DNA of 64,000 nucleotides from Planctomycetota bacterium (GTDB taxonomy: Bacteria > Planctomycetota > UBA1135 > GCA-002686595): NCBI GenBank assembly GCA_020638835.1, contig JACKHV010000006.1, forward strand, positions 1 to 64,000, read 5' to 3'. Each line of letters begins with the position of its first letter. Position 1 is the first letter of the stretch. A program made the position numbers and the translations under genes. This document shows, piece after piece, positions 1 through 6,937 of the stretch. Under the pieces are notes generated by a model. The model did no database searches, was not told the origin of the DNA, and worked only from the letters and a program-made list of their open reading frames with translations.

Positions 1-317
1 TCGCGCGCGAGGCAGGCACGCCGCTCGAGACCTCACGCGCCTTCGTCGAGTACCTCGACGAGTTCGAGGCCGCGAACGGACCACTCGTCGTCCAGGCGCA
101 GACCGAGCTGATCCCGGACTTCTTCAGCGTCGCCGAGTTGCTCGCCGCGTCGGACGACGAGGGCGACCAGGCCCTCGCGCGCCGCATGTACCGCCGCTGC
201 GTCGACGCCGAGCCCCCGATCCACGGCGCGCACTACTGGCCCGACTCCGCGTACCGCGCGGGCTTCGTGCACCAGTACGAGGTCGAGCAGGCGCGCAGCC
301 GGCTGGCCGCGGACTAG
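1..317 (+). CDS. C-terminal part of an unrecognised protein (5' end outside window)
   Basis: An open frame runs from the left edge (codons from base 3) to TAG at 315-317, giving about 104 residues. The residue composition is that of a normal soluble protein: many Asp, Glu, Ala and Tyr, with motifs such as 'HYWPDSAYRAGF' near the end. I do not recognise the family and no start codon is in the window. Its stop codon overlaps by two bases the stop of the convergent gene on the minus strand (314-316), which supports both ends. Confidence 0.6.
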   Translation, partial: AREAGTPLETSRAFVEYLDEFEAANGPLVVQAQTELIPDFFSVAELLAASDDEGDQALARRMYRRCVDAEPPIHGAHYWPDSAYRAGFVHQYEVEQARSRLAAD

Positions 318-958
318 ACGCGCACGCGCTCGAAGTCGATCAGCTCGTCGCCGCGCGTGTACGCAACGCCCGTCGCGCCGTTCGGCCACGGTTCTTCCGC
401 GGCGCCGCGGCCGGGGTAGCGGAACTCGCCGCGCACGCCATCGCCGAACTCGACGTCGTAGTAGTAGACGGTCTCGCCGTCGCCGCCGCGCAGCTCGGTC
501 TCGCTGCGGCGCTCGTGCAGGATCGCGGCGCGCTTCAGCATCGGCTTCGAGACGGCCTTCGCCATGCGCGACTTGCCGCGGAAGAAGCGCAGCAGGCCGG
601 CGAGCAGCAGAACCGCGCCGGTCAGCAGGCTGAACGACAGCACGTCGTAGTCGGGGCCGCCGAAGACGCCGTAGAGCGCGAGGAATCCGATGCCGACGAA
701 GATCAGCAGCTGGCCGACGATGCGCTCGCTCGCGCCGCGCTGCCACTCGACGCCTTCCTCCGGGACGCGCGCCAGCGCCTCCTCGAAGCCGGGCTTCTCC
801 TCCATGCGCGAGAGCCGCTCGGCGACCGGGCTCGTGTCGCCCTGCGCACCGCCCGGGAGAGGCGTGATGCAGTAGGGGCACATCGAGAGTCCGCGGCGCG
901 GGATCTTGGCTCCGCAGCCGGGACAGATCGTGGGGGCTTCTTCGGTGGTTGAGGACAT
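314..958 (-). CDS. Zinc-ribbon membrane protein of unknown function
   Basis: 214 aa. The N-terminus carries a zinc-ribbon-like pair, CPGC at residues 12-15 and CPYC at 27-30, which probably binds one Zn. A charged linker follows, then two hydrophobic segments at about 82-100 and 107-127 separated by a short loop, then a soluble C-terminal domain with a beta-rich 'YYYDVEF' region. This layout suggests a small membrane-anchored protein with both ends on the cytoplasmic side. The ATG at 958 starts directly at the zinc ribbon; the open frame runs further upstream but has no recognisable content there. It is convergent with the gene to its left and divergent from the PLP enzyme. I cannot assign a reaction. 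Confidence 0.75.
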   Translation of the reverse strand: MSSTTEEAPTICPGCGAKIPRRGLSMCPYCITPLPGGAQGDTSPVAERLSRMEEKPGFEEALARVPEEGVEWQRGASERIVGQLLIFVGIGFLALYGVFGGPDYDVLSFSLLTGAVLLLAGLLRFFRGKSRMAKAVSKPMLKRAAILHERRSETELRGGDGETVYYYDVEFGDGVRGEFRYPGRGAAEEPWPNGATGVAYTRGDELIDFERVRV

Positions 959-1116
959 CGTGGGGGGAGCTCGGGCCGAGGGGCCGGGAATCCTAGCAAG
1001 CGGGGCGGCGCGGGCGGTTCCTTCCATCGGCCGGCGAGCGCTCGCGAGTGCACACAGAAGGCCGTTCCCGGCGTGCTTCCGGCGGCTTTTCGGCTCTGAG
1101 GAGGCTCGGGTCCGAA

Positions 1117-1122
1117 TAGAAT
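1117..1122 (+). promoter_or_regulatory. TAGAAT -10-like box, 7 nt before the PLP-enzyme ATG
   Basis: TAGAAT ends 7 nt before ATG 1130. The expected transcription start would fall on or next to the A of the ATG, so the mRNA would be leaderless. No Shine-Dalgarno lies at the usual distance. This is one of a recurrent set in the window. Confidence 0.45.
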
Positions 1123-1129
1123 CGCCGGC

Positions 1130-2155
1130 ATGGACGCCCGCGATCGACTCGAGTCCCTGCGCTACCTCGTCGGCAACACGCCGCTGCTCGCGATCCGCCT
1201 GCGCTTCCGCGGCCGCGAGCAGACGGTCTACGCGAAGCAGGAGTCGCTCAACTTCACCGGCTCGATCAAGGACCGCATGGCGCTGCACATCCTCGAGGAC
1301 GCGGTGCTCTCGGGAGCGCTGCAGCCGGGGATGGAGATCACCGAGGCGACGAGCGGCAACACCGGCATCTCCTTCGCCGCGCTGGGTCGCGCGCTCGGCC
1401 ACCAGGTGCGCATCTACATGCCCGACTGGATGAGCCGCGAGCGAGTGCTCGTCATCCAGAGCCTCGGCGCGACGATCGTCCCCGTCAGCCACGCCGAAGG
1501 CGGCTTCAAGGGCAGCTTGGAGCTGGCGGCGTCGTACGCGGCGTCGAAGGACGGCGTGTTCCAGCCGTTGCAGTTCGACAACCAGGCGAACTGCAGCGCG
1601 CACGAGAAGACGACCGGGCCCGAGATCCACGAACAGCTGCGCTTGATCGGCAAGCGCCTGACCGGCTTCGTCGCGGGAGTCGGCACGGGTGGGACGGTGA
1701 TGGGCGTGGGACGTTACCTGAAGCAGCGCGTCGGAAAGGTCGCCGTGCACCCGCTCGAGCCCGCGAACTCGCCGACGCTGCGCACGGGGAACAAGGTCGG
1801 CAAGCACCGCATCCAGGGCATCAGCGACGAGTTCATCCCGTCGATCGTCGACCTCGAGTTCCTCGATCCGATCGTCGACGCGTGGGACGGCGACGCGATC
1901 CTGATGGCGCAGATGCTGGCGCGCGAGCTCGGCCTGGCCGTGGGCATCTCGTCCGGCGCGAACCTGCTCGGCGCGATCCAGGTCTCCGACGCGCAGGGGC
2001 CGGACGCGGTCGTCGCGACGGTCTTCGCGGACAGCAACAAGAAGTACCTCTCCACCGACCTGTGCGGCGTCGAGGAGCCGCAGGACCACTACCTCTCGCG
2101 GGACGTCGAGCTGATCGGCTTCGACGTGATCCCGCCGCGCCCGCTGCGCGCGTGA
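1130..2155 (+). CDS. Cysteine-synthase-family PLP enzyme
   Basis: 341 aa, fold-type II PLP enzyme of the cysteine synthase / cystathionine beta-synthase family. The Schiff-base lysine is K47 in 'NFTGSIKDRMA' and the substrate loop 'TSGNTG' is at 74-79. The glycine-rich phosphate loop 'GVGTGGTVMG' also matches. The expected reaction is beta-replacement on O-acetyl- or O-phosphoserine, or a related beta-elimination, in the cytoplasm. The substrate motif 'NFTGSIKDR' differs from the usual 'NPAGSVKDR', so it need not be the housekeeping CysK. The C-terminus extends about 30 residues past the catalytic core and has no CBS domain. The next gene (AarF-like) follows after 35 bp with its own promoter-like box. 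Confidence 0.9.
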   Translation: MDARDRLESLRYLVGNTPLLAIRLRFRGREQTVYAKQESLNFTGSIKDRMALHILEDAVLSGALQPGMEITEATSGNTGISFAALGRALGHQVRIYMPDWMSRERVLVIQSLGATIVPVSHAEGGFKGSLELAASYAASKDGVFQPLQFDNQANCSAHEKTTGPEIHEQLRLIGKRLTGFVAGVGTGGTVMGVGRYLKQRVGKVAVHPLEPANSPTLRTGNKVGKHRIQGISDEFIPSIVDLEFLDPIVDAWDGDAILMAQMLARELGLAVGISSGANLLGAIQVSDAQGPDAVVATVFADSNKKYLSTDLCGVEEPQDHYLSRDVELIGFDVIPPRPLRA

Positions 2156-2178
2156 GTGCCGCGGGGGCGCGGCCTCGT

Positions 2179-2184
2179 TAGACT
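2179..2184 (+). promoter_or_regulatory. TAGACT -10-like box, 6 nt before the AarF-like ATG
   Basis: TAGACT ends 6 nt before ATG 2191, a geometry expected for leaderless transcription. No SD is present. Confidence 0.45.
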
Positions 2185-2190
2185 CGCGCC

Positions 2191-3867
2191 ATGCTCTACG
2201 AAGCGATCGTCGCCGCCGGCGACCTCGGGCGTCTGAACGAGATCGCCGGAGTCGTGATCCGGCACGGCTTCGGCCAGGTCATCACGAAGACCGGCGTGCT
2301 CAGCCTGCTGAAGCGCACGGGCGCCGCGCTGAACTGGACTGCGGCGGCGGAGATGCGGGAAGTCGCGGCGCCGGAGCGCGCGCGGCGCATGCTCGAGGAA
2401 CTCGGTCCGACCTTCGTGAAGCTCGGCCAAGTGCTCGCGAGTCGCACCGACCTGCTGCCGCCCGAGTGGACCGACGAGTTCTCGAACCTGCACGCGCGCG
2501 TGAAGGCGCTGCCCTTCGCGGACCTGCAGGACCAGCTCGAGGAAGACCTCGGCCAGCCCGTCGACGAGGCCTTCGCGTCCTTCGACCGCGAACCGCTCGC
2601 CGCGGGATCGATCGGGCAAGTGCACCGCGCCGTGCTGCACGACGGACGCGAGGTGATCGTCAAGATCCGACGCCCGGGCATCCAGTCGAAGATCGAAGCC
2701 GACTTGCGCCTGCTGCGGCACATCGCCGAGCTGCTGGAGTCGGAAGTCTCCGAGCTGCGTCGCTATCGGCCCGTGCGCGTGCAGCGCCAGTTCGCGCGCT
2801 CGATCAAGGCGGAGCTGAACTTCGTCGTCGAGGCGAAGAACTTGCGCGCGATCCAGCAGAACCTGCCGGCGGACAGCGAGCTCGAGACGCCGGAGATGGT
2901 CTGGGACTACAGCTGCGAGCGCTTGCTCGTCCAGACGCGCCTCGCCGGCATCTCCGCCGCCGACTGGCTGCGCGGCAAGCGCGACGGCGACTACGACACC
3001 GCGGCGATCGCGGCGATCGGCGCCGACGCGATCCTGCGCATGGTGTTCATCGACGGCGTCTACCACGCCGACCCGCACCCGGGGAACATCGTGCTGCCCG
3101 GCGGGCGTCGCGTCGGGCTGCTCGACTTCGGCATGGTAGGGCGCTTGACCGAGAACCGTCGGCGCGAGTTCGCCGAGCTGCTGAAAGGCGTCGCGGAGCG
3201 CGATGTGACGTCCGTCGCCGAAGTGTTGCTGAGCTGGGCCGACAGCGGCACGGTCGACTTCGAGCTCCTGCAACAGGACTGCGAGGCGTTCCTCGACCGC
3301 TACTCTGGCGTGCAGCTCCAGGACCTCGACGTCGCCGCCCTGCTGCTCGACCTCGCGAGCATCATGCGCGAGAACGACCTCGCCTTCCCGGCCGACGTCT
3401 CGATGCTGATCAAGGTCTTCGTGACCCTCGAAGGCCTCGGCCGCGCGCTGCACCCGCAGTTCGACCTCTCCGCGCACCTCGAGCCGCTCGCGAAGGAACT
3501 CGTGCGACGCATGGGGTCGCCGCGCGCCGTGATCCGCCGCGGCACCCGCGACGTCGCGCGCATCCTCGCCGGCCTGCCGCACGACGTGCGCGTGACGCTC
3601 GACCGCATCCGCCGCGGAAACTTCAAGATCGAGCTCGACCTGCAACGCCTCGACAGCTTCGGACACCAGCTCGACCGCAGCGCGAATCGCGTGACCGTCG
3701 GCATGATCCTCGCCTCGATGATCATCGGGACTGCGATCGCGATGACGATCGACGCCGGCCCGAAGCTCTGGGGCATGCCCGCGATCGGCTTGTTCGGTTT
3801 CCTGACCTCGGCGGCGACGAGCGCGGGATTGCTCTGGTCGATCTTCCGCAGCGGGCGGCATCGGTAG
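2191..3867 (+). CDS. AarF/UbiB (ABC1) atypical kinase-like protein
   Basis: 558 aa. The ABC1/UbiB signatures appear in order: the KxGQ-type motif 'PTFVKLGQVLASR' at about 71-83, the Ala-rich nucleotide loop 'AAGSIGQVHRA', the lysine strand 'VIVKIRRPGI', the helix 'NFVVEAKNL', the catalytic-loop equivalent 'HADPHPGNI' and the metal-binding 'LLDFGMVGRL'. Two hydrophobic helices at about 510-527 and 531-550 close the protein, as in UbiB proteins that sit on the inner membrane. Family members support isoprenoid-lipid (quinone) metabolism, and that role here is inferred. The TAG stop lies inside a perfect 14-bp palindrome, 20 bp before a long hairpin element. Confidence 0.9.
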   Translation: MLYEAIVAAGDLGRLNEIAGVVIRHGFGQVITKTGVLSLLKRTGAALNWTAAAEMREVAAPERARRMLEELGPTFVKLGQVLASRTDLLPPEWTDEFSNLHARVKALPFADLQDQLEEDLGQPVDEAFASFDREPLAAGSIGQVHRAVLHDGREVIVKIRRPGIQSKIEADLRLLRHIAELLESEVSELRRYRPVRVQRQFARSIKAELNFVVEAKNLRAIQQNLPADSELETPEMVWDYSCERLLVQTRLAGISAADWLRGKRDGDYDTAAIAAIGADAILRMVFIDGVYHADPHPGNIVLPGGRRVGLLDFGMVGRLTENRRREFAELLKGVAERDVTSVAEVLLSWADSGTVDFELLQQDCEAFLDRYSGVQLQDLDVAALLLDLASIMRENDLAFPADVSMLIKVFVTLEGLGRALHPQFDLSAHLEPLAKELVRRMGSPRAVIRRGTRDVARILAGLPHDVRVTLDRIRRGNFKIELDLQRLDSFGHQLDRSANRVTVGMILASMIIGTAIAMTIDAGPKLWGMPAIGLFGFLTSAATSAGLLWSIFRSGRHR

Positions 3868-3877
3868 CCCGGGCTAC
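3864..3877. repeat. 14-bp perfect palindrome over the AarF-like stop codon
   Basis: GTAGCCCGGGCTAC. The TAG at 3865-3867 is the stop codon of the AarF-like gene. The outer GTAG/CTAC ends match the ends of the longer hairpin elements at 3887-3997 and 32611-32720. Confidence 0.5.
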
Positions 3878-3886
3878 TGCCGCTGC

Positions 3887-3997
3887 GTAGAGAAGTACGG
3901 TACCGCGTTCGATTTTCTCAAATAGGCGGTCGATCGGCGCTCTGCGCCGGTCGACCGCCTATTTGAGAAAATCGAACGCGGTACCGTACTTCTCTAC
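3887..3997. repeat. Long perfect hairpin element (GTAG...GGTACC family)
   Basis: Two perfect 47-bp arms (3887-3933 and 3951-3997) face each other. The 17-nt centre also pairs (GGCGC/GCGCC), so only about 3 nt remain unpaired. The outer sequence is GTAGAGAAGTACGGTACCGC and its mirror. CTA at 3994-3996, in the right arm, is the TAG stop of the minus-strand MFS gene. No U-tract follows the stem on either strand, so it is not a classical terminator, although it separates two convergent genes and may stop or stabilise both transcripts. The same outer core recurs at 37020, 47085, 44980, 33188 and 51519. Confidence 0.9.
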
Positions 3998-5262
3998 TCG
4001 TCGCTGCCGTGCGGCGAAACGCTGCTCCAGATCGCCCAGCTCGAGCCGCCGACCACGACGAGTCCGCAGACCGCCCAGGTGGTGATCTCGAGCGAGTGCG
4101 TCCCGTCGAAGACGAATCCGGCGAGGAAGGCGCCGAGGGTCAGGGCCAGCGTGAAGGTCGAGCGCTCGAGGGCGGAGAGGCGGCCGCGGAAGGCGTCGTG
4201 GGCGCCGCGTTGCCAGAGCACCGTCGAGGAGACCCAGATCGCGCTGCCGCCGAGGTGCGCGAAGACGACGCAGGCGAAGGCGAGCGCGAAGGTCGGCGCG
4301 AAGGGGAAGGGCGCGTAGCCGAGGATGGCGACGAGGAAGCCCGCGCCGATCTGGCGGCGCAGCGAGCGCGAGGTGCCGGGGAAGAGCGCGCGCGAGAGCG
4401 CGGGGCCGAAGCCGGTTCCGATGCCGCGCGCGAGGAACAGCATGCCCGTCGCCCAGGCGACGCGCGCGGGGTCGAGCTCGCCGTCCTCGCCGACTCCGAA
4501 GCGCGCCGTGGCGGCGAGGTTGAGCAGCACGAGGAAGCCGCCGGCTCCGCCCCAGAAGACCTTGGCGTAGACCGCGGGGAGCAGGTGCAGCTCGCGCGCG
4601 TGTTGGTGCGCGCGGCGCAGCTCGGTCAGCGTGAACACGTCGCGCCAGCTGAAGCGTTGCGGGTGGATCGGGACCGGCGGCAGCGCGAGGCCGGACAGAC
4701 AGACGGCGCTGATCAAGTAGGTCGCCGCGTCGATCTGCAGCACGCGGTCGACGCCGAGCGGATCGACGAGCACGCCGCCGAGGTAGGAACCGAGCGCGAG
4801 CATCGTGCTCCACGTCGCCGCGGACAGCGCGTAACCCGTCTGCAGGTCGCCCTTCGTCAAGGTGCTCGGGATCGCGGCGGACTTCGCGGCCTCGAAGAAG
4901 GTCGAGAGGCCCATCTGCGCGAAGAGCAGCGCGTAGAGCAGCGGCAGCTCGCCGGGCGTGTCGACGAGCACCAGCCCGAGGACGCAGGCGCAGCGCGCGA
5001 GGTCCGCCGCGACCATCAGCGCGCGGCGCGGCAGGCGGTCGGCGAGCGGTCCCGCGAGCGGGCCGAGCACCACGGCCGGCAGCATGCGCAGGCTGATGTC
5101 GAGCGCGAAGAGGAAGCCGAGCGCGCTGCGTGCTTCGACGCCCGAGAGCTCGGCGATGCGTGTGACGATCGCGACCCGCCCGACCCAGTCGCCGAGTTGA
5201 CTGACGACCTGAGCGGCCCAGAGCCGGCGGAAACCGGGATTGCGGAGCAGGACGTCGAACAT
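3994..5262 (-). CDS. Major facilitator superfamily transporter
   Basis: 422 aa with about 12 hydrophobic segments and an MFS loop 2-3 signature around 'GPLAGPLADRLPRR'. It resembles the MFS_3 / transmembrane secretion effector group and is probably an inner-membrane exporter of unknown substrate. I chose the start 'MFDVLLRNPGFRRLW' at 5262. The open frame continues upstream, but that extension is translated from the hairpin repeat and is not protein-like. TACCGT of the repeat lies 8 nt before this ATG. The stop codon is in the right arm of the 3887-3997 hairpin. The gene is thus bounded by repeat elements at both ends. Confidence 0.85.
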   Translation of the reverse strand: MFDVLLRNPGFRRLWAAQVVSQLGDWVGRVAIVTRIAELSGVEARSALGFLFALDISLRMLPAVVLGPLAGPLADRLPRRALMVAADLARCACVLGLVLVDTPGELPLLYALLFAQMGLSTFFEAAKSAAIPSTLTKGDLQTGYALSAATWSTMLALGSYLGGVLVDPLGVDRVLQIDAATYLISAVCLSGLALPPVPIHPQRFSWRDVFTLTELRRAHQHARELHLLPAVYAKVFWGGAGGFLVLLNLAATARFGVGEDGELDPARVAWATGMLFLARGIGTGFGPALSRALFPGTSRSLRRQIGAGFLVAILGYAPFPFAPTFALAFACVVFAHLGGSAIWVSSTVLWQRGAHDAFRGRLSALERSTFTLALTLGAFLAGFVFDGTHSLEITTWAVCGLVVVGGSSWAIWSSVSPHGSDE

Positions 5263-5265
5263 GGG

Positions 5266-5408
5266 GCGATACGGTACCCGGCGATACGGTACCAGGTCTC
5301 TTTCCACACACCGCGGTCCGAGACCTCACAGGACCGAACGACGTCGGCCGCGGTGTGTGGAAAGAGACCTGGTACCGTATCGGTGGAAAGAGACCTGGTA
5401 CCGTACCG
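5266..5408. repeat. Hairpin element with tandem duplications between divergent genes
   Basis: Perfect 34-bp arms at 5283-5316 and 5348-5381, beginning GATACGGTACCAGG, flank a 31-nt loop. Outside the right arm, its terminal 26 bp are repeated in tandem with one mismatch (5357-5382 and 5383-5408). Outside the left arm, a 15-16 bp unit GCGATACGGTACC is repeated (5266-5280, 5281 onward). The element fills almost the whole divergent intergenic space. It places TACCGT 8 nt before the MFS ATG (minus, 5271-5276) and 7 nt before the B3/B4 ATG (plus, 5399-5404), so it may act as a two-way promoter. Confidence 0.85.
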
Positions 5409-5411
5409 CCG

Positions 5412-6053
5412 ATGCTCAGCTTCGAACCTCATCCGCTGCTCGACGCCGCCGCCTTCGTCACGGAGTTCGACGGGCCGCTCGGCGAGCAGGCTTCGCCGGC
5501 GTCGCTCACGGACCTGTTCCGCCTCGACGCGACCGCACCGCTGCAGCGCAGCGAGGAAGTGCGGGCGGCGGTGCGCGACCTCTTGCGACACGGCGGATAC
5601 AAGCCGACGGGGCGCGGCAAGCCGGCGTCGGAGTACCTCGTGCGCGCCGCGGAGGAGGGCACGCTGGGCTCGATCAACCTGGCCGTCGACGCGTGCAACG
5701 CCGTCAGCCTGCACAGCGGTCTGCCGATCAGCGTCGTGGACCTCGACCTCGCGCAGGCGCCGCTCGCCGTGCGCATCGCGCCCGAAGGCACGAGCTACGT
5801 GTTCAACGCGAGCGGCCAGGAGATCCGCATCGACGGCTTGGTCGCGCTCTTCGACGCGCAGGGCGCGTGCGCGAACGCGGTGAAGGACTCGCAGCGCACG
5901 AAGACGCACGCCGGGACGCGGCGGACGCTGTCGATCGTTTGGGGCACGAACGCGCACCCTGGTCGCGCGGCGCAAGCGGCGCGCTGGTACCGCGAGCTGC
6001 TCGAGGCGACGGGCGCGCGCACTCAGGACGTCGAAGGAGCCGCGGCGCGTTGA
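5412..6053 (+). CDS. Stand-alone B3/B4 (PheT-editing-like) domain protein
   Basis: 213 aa. The core 'GKPASEYLVRAAEEG' followed by 'NLAVDACNAVSLHSGLPI' and the late 'DSQRTKTHAGTRR' region matches the B3/B4 domain that edits mischarged tRNA-Phe in the beta subunit of phenylalanyl-tRNA synthetase. Free-standing versions occur in many bacteria; their substrate is mostly unknown, and trans-editing of tRNA or handling of a D-amino acid are possibilities. Start ATG 5412 follows the repeat. Upstream in-frame codons come from the repeat and were left out. The stop TGA overlaps the TTG start of the MerR/B12 regulator, which suggests translational coupling. Confidence 0.8.
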   Translation: MLSFEPHPLLDAAAFVTEFDGPLGEQASPASLTDLFRLDATAPLQRSEEVRAAVRDLLRHGGYKPTGRGKPASEYLVRAAEEGTLGSINLAVDACNAVSLHSGLPISVVDLDLAQAPLAVRIAPEGTSYVFNASGQEIRIDGLVALFDAQGACANAVKDSQRTKTHAGTRRTLSIVWGTNAHPGRAAQAARWYRELLEATGARTQDVEGAAAR

Positions 6054-6937
6054 GCTCCGACAAGCACTTCTCGATCGGCGAGATCGCGGAACGCACGGGG
6101 ATCACCGTCGACACCGTGCGCATCTGGGAACGCCGCTACGGCAAGCCGCAACCCGTGCGCCTGCCGTCCGGTCACCGGCGCTACACGGAGGATCACCTGG
6201 TCTGGCTGCGGCGCGTCGCGGAGGCGATGTCGCTCGGCCACCGCGCCGGCGAAGTCGTGCGCGCTTCGGAGGCGGAACTCGACGCCCTGCTCGCGCGCGT
6301 CGAGGTCGAGCCGATCGAGCCCGCGGCCGTCGACGAGCTGTACGAGCTCGCGCGCGAGGTGCAGCCCGACCAGCTCTGCGCGCGCCTGCAGCAGCTCTGG
6401 ACCGAGCTCGGCCCGCAGGACTTCCTCGCCGACCTGCTCGCGCCCTTCCTCGCGCGCGTCGGTCGCGGCTGGGCCGACGGGGACCTCGAGGTGCGGCACG
6501 AGCGCCTCGTCAGCGAAGTCGTCTCGGACCTGCTGCGCACCTGGCGCTCGGCGACACCGACGCGCGAGGACGCGCCGGCGCTGTTGCTCGCGACGCTCGC
6601 CGGCGAACGCCACGGCCTCGGCCTGCGCGTCGTCGCGTTGAGCTGTGCGCTCGCCGGCGTCCGCACGCACGTGTTCGGCACGGAACTCCCGCTCGAGGAG
6701 ATCGCCGCCGCCGCTGTCGAGCTGCAGGTCGCCGCGGTGGTCGTCAGCATCTCGCTCGCGACCGGCGGCGTCGAGACGGACCGTCGGCTCGGCGAGCTGC
6801 GCGGTCGACTCGATCCCGCGATGCGCCTCGCGGTCGGCGGCCGCGGCGCGCGCGGCGTGCGACGTCCGCTGAAGGGCGTCGACTACCTCGGCGAGCTCGA
6901 GGAGCTGCGGCGCTGGCTCGCCGAGCTCACTCGCTGA
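6050..6937 (+). CDS. MerR-family regulator with cobalamin-binding-type C-terminal domain
   Basis: 295 aa from a TTG start at 6050 that overlaps the previous TGA. AGGAG at 6035-6039, 10 nt upstream, supports this start, and no ATG fits. Residues 4-70 form a MerR winged helix ('FSIGEIAERTGI', 'TVRIWERRYGKP'). The rest resembles the B12-binding module of CarH/LitR-type light regulators. The lower-ligand histidine is conserved as H188 in 'GERHGLG' (ExHxxG). In the helical cap, Trp141 and the Glu ten residues later are kept, but the His expected after that Glu is Arg152. It could sense cobalamin, light or neither. It ends 11 bp inside the convergent FG-GAP gene. Confidence 0.85.
   Translation: MSSDKHFSIGEIAERTGITVDTVRIWERRYGKPQPVRLPSGHRRYTEDHLVWLRRVAEAMSLGHRAGEVVRASEAELDALLARVEVEPIEPAAVDELYELAREVQPDQLCARLQQLWTELGPQDFLADLLAPFLARVGRGWADGDLEVRHERLVSEVVSDLLRTWRSATPTREDAPALLLATLAGERHGLGLRVVALSCALAGVRTHVFGTELPLEEIAAAAVELQVAAVVVSISLATGGVETDRRLGELRGRLDPAMRLAVGGRGARGVRRPLKGVDYLGELEELRRWLAELTR

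Noticed and set aside
2089..3861. 590-codon minus-strand open frame opposite the AarF-like gene
   Set aside because: It is a composition shadow of a GC-rich gene: rich in Arg, Ala, His and Asp, no domain, and the plus-strand frame has full ABC1 motifs. The same holds for other long antisense frames, such as 4009-5883 plus, 8530-11145 minus and 60976-63285 plus.
5263..5307. N-terminal extension of the MFS gene (ERDLVPYRR...) and the matching extension of the B3/B4 gene
   Set aside because: These codons are translations of the hairpin repeat. The same peptide appears wherever the repeat is read, and the conserved protein starts after it.
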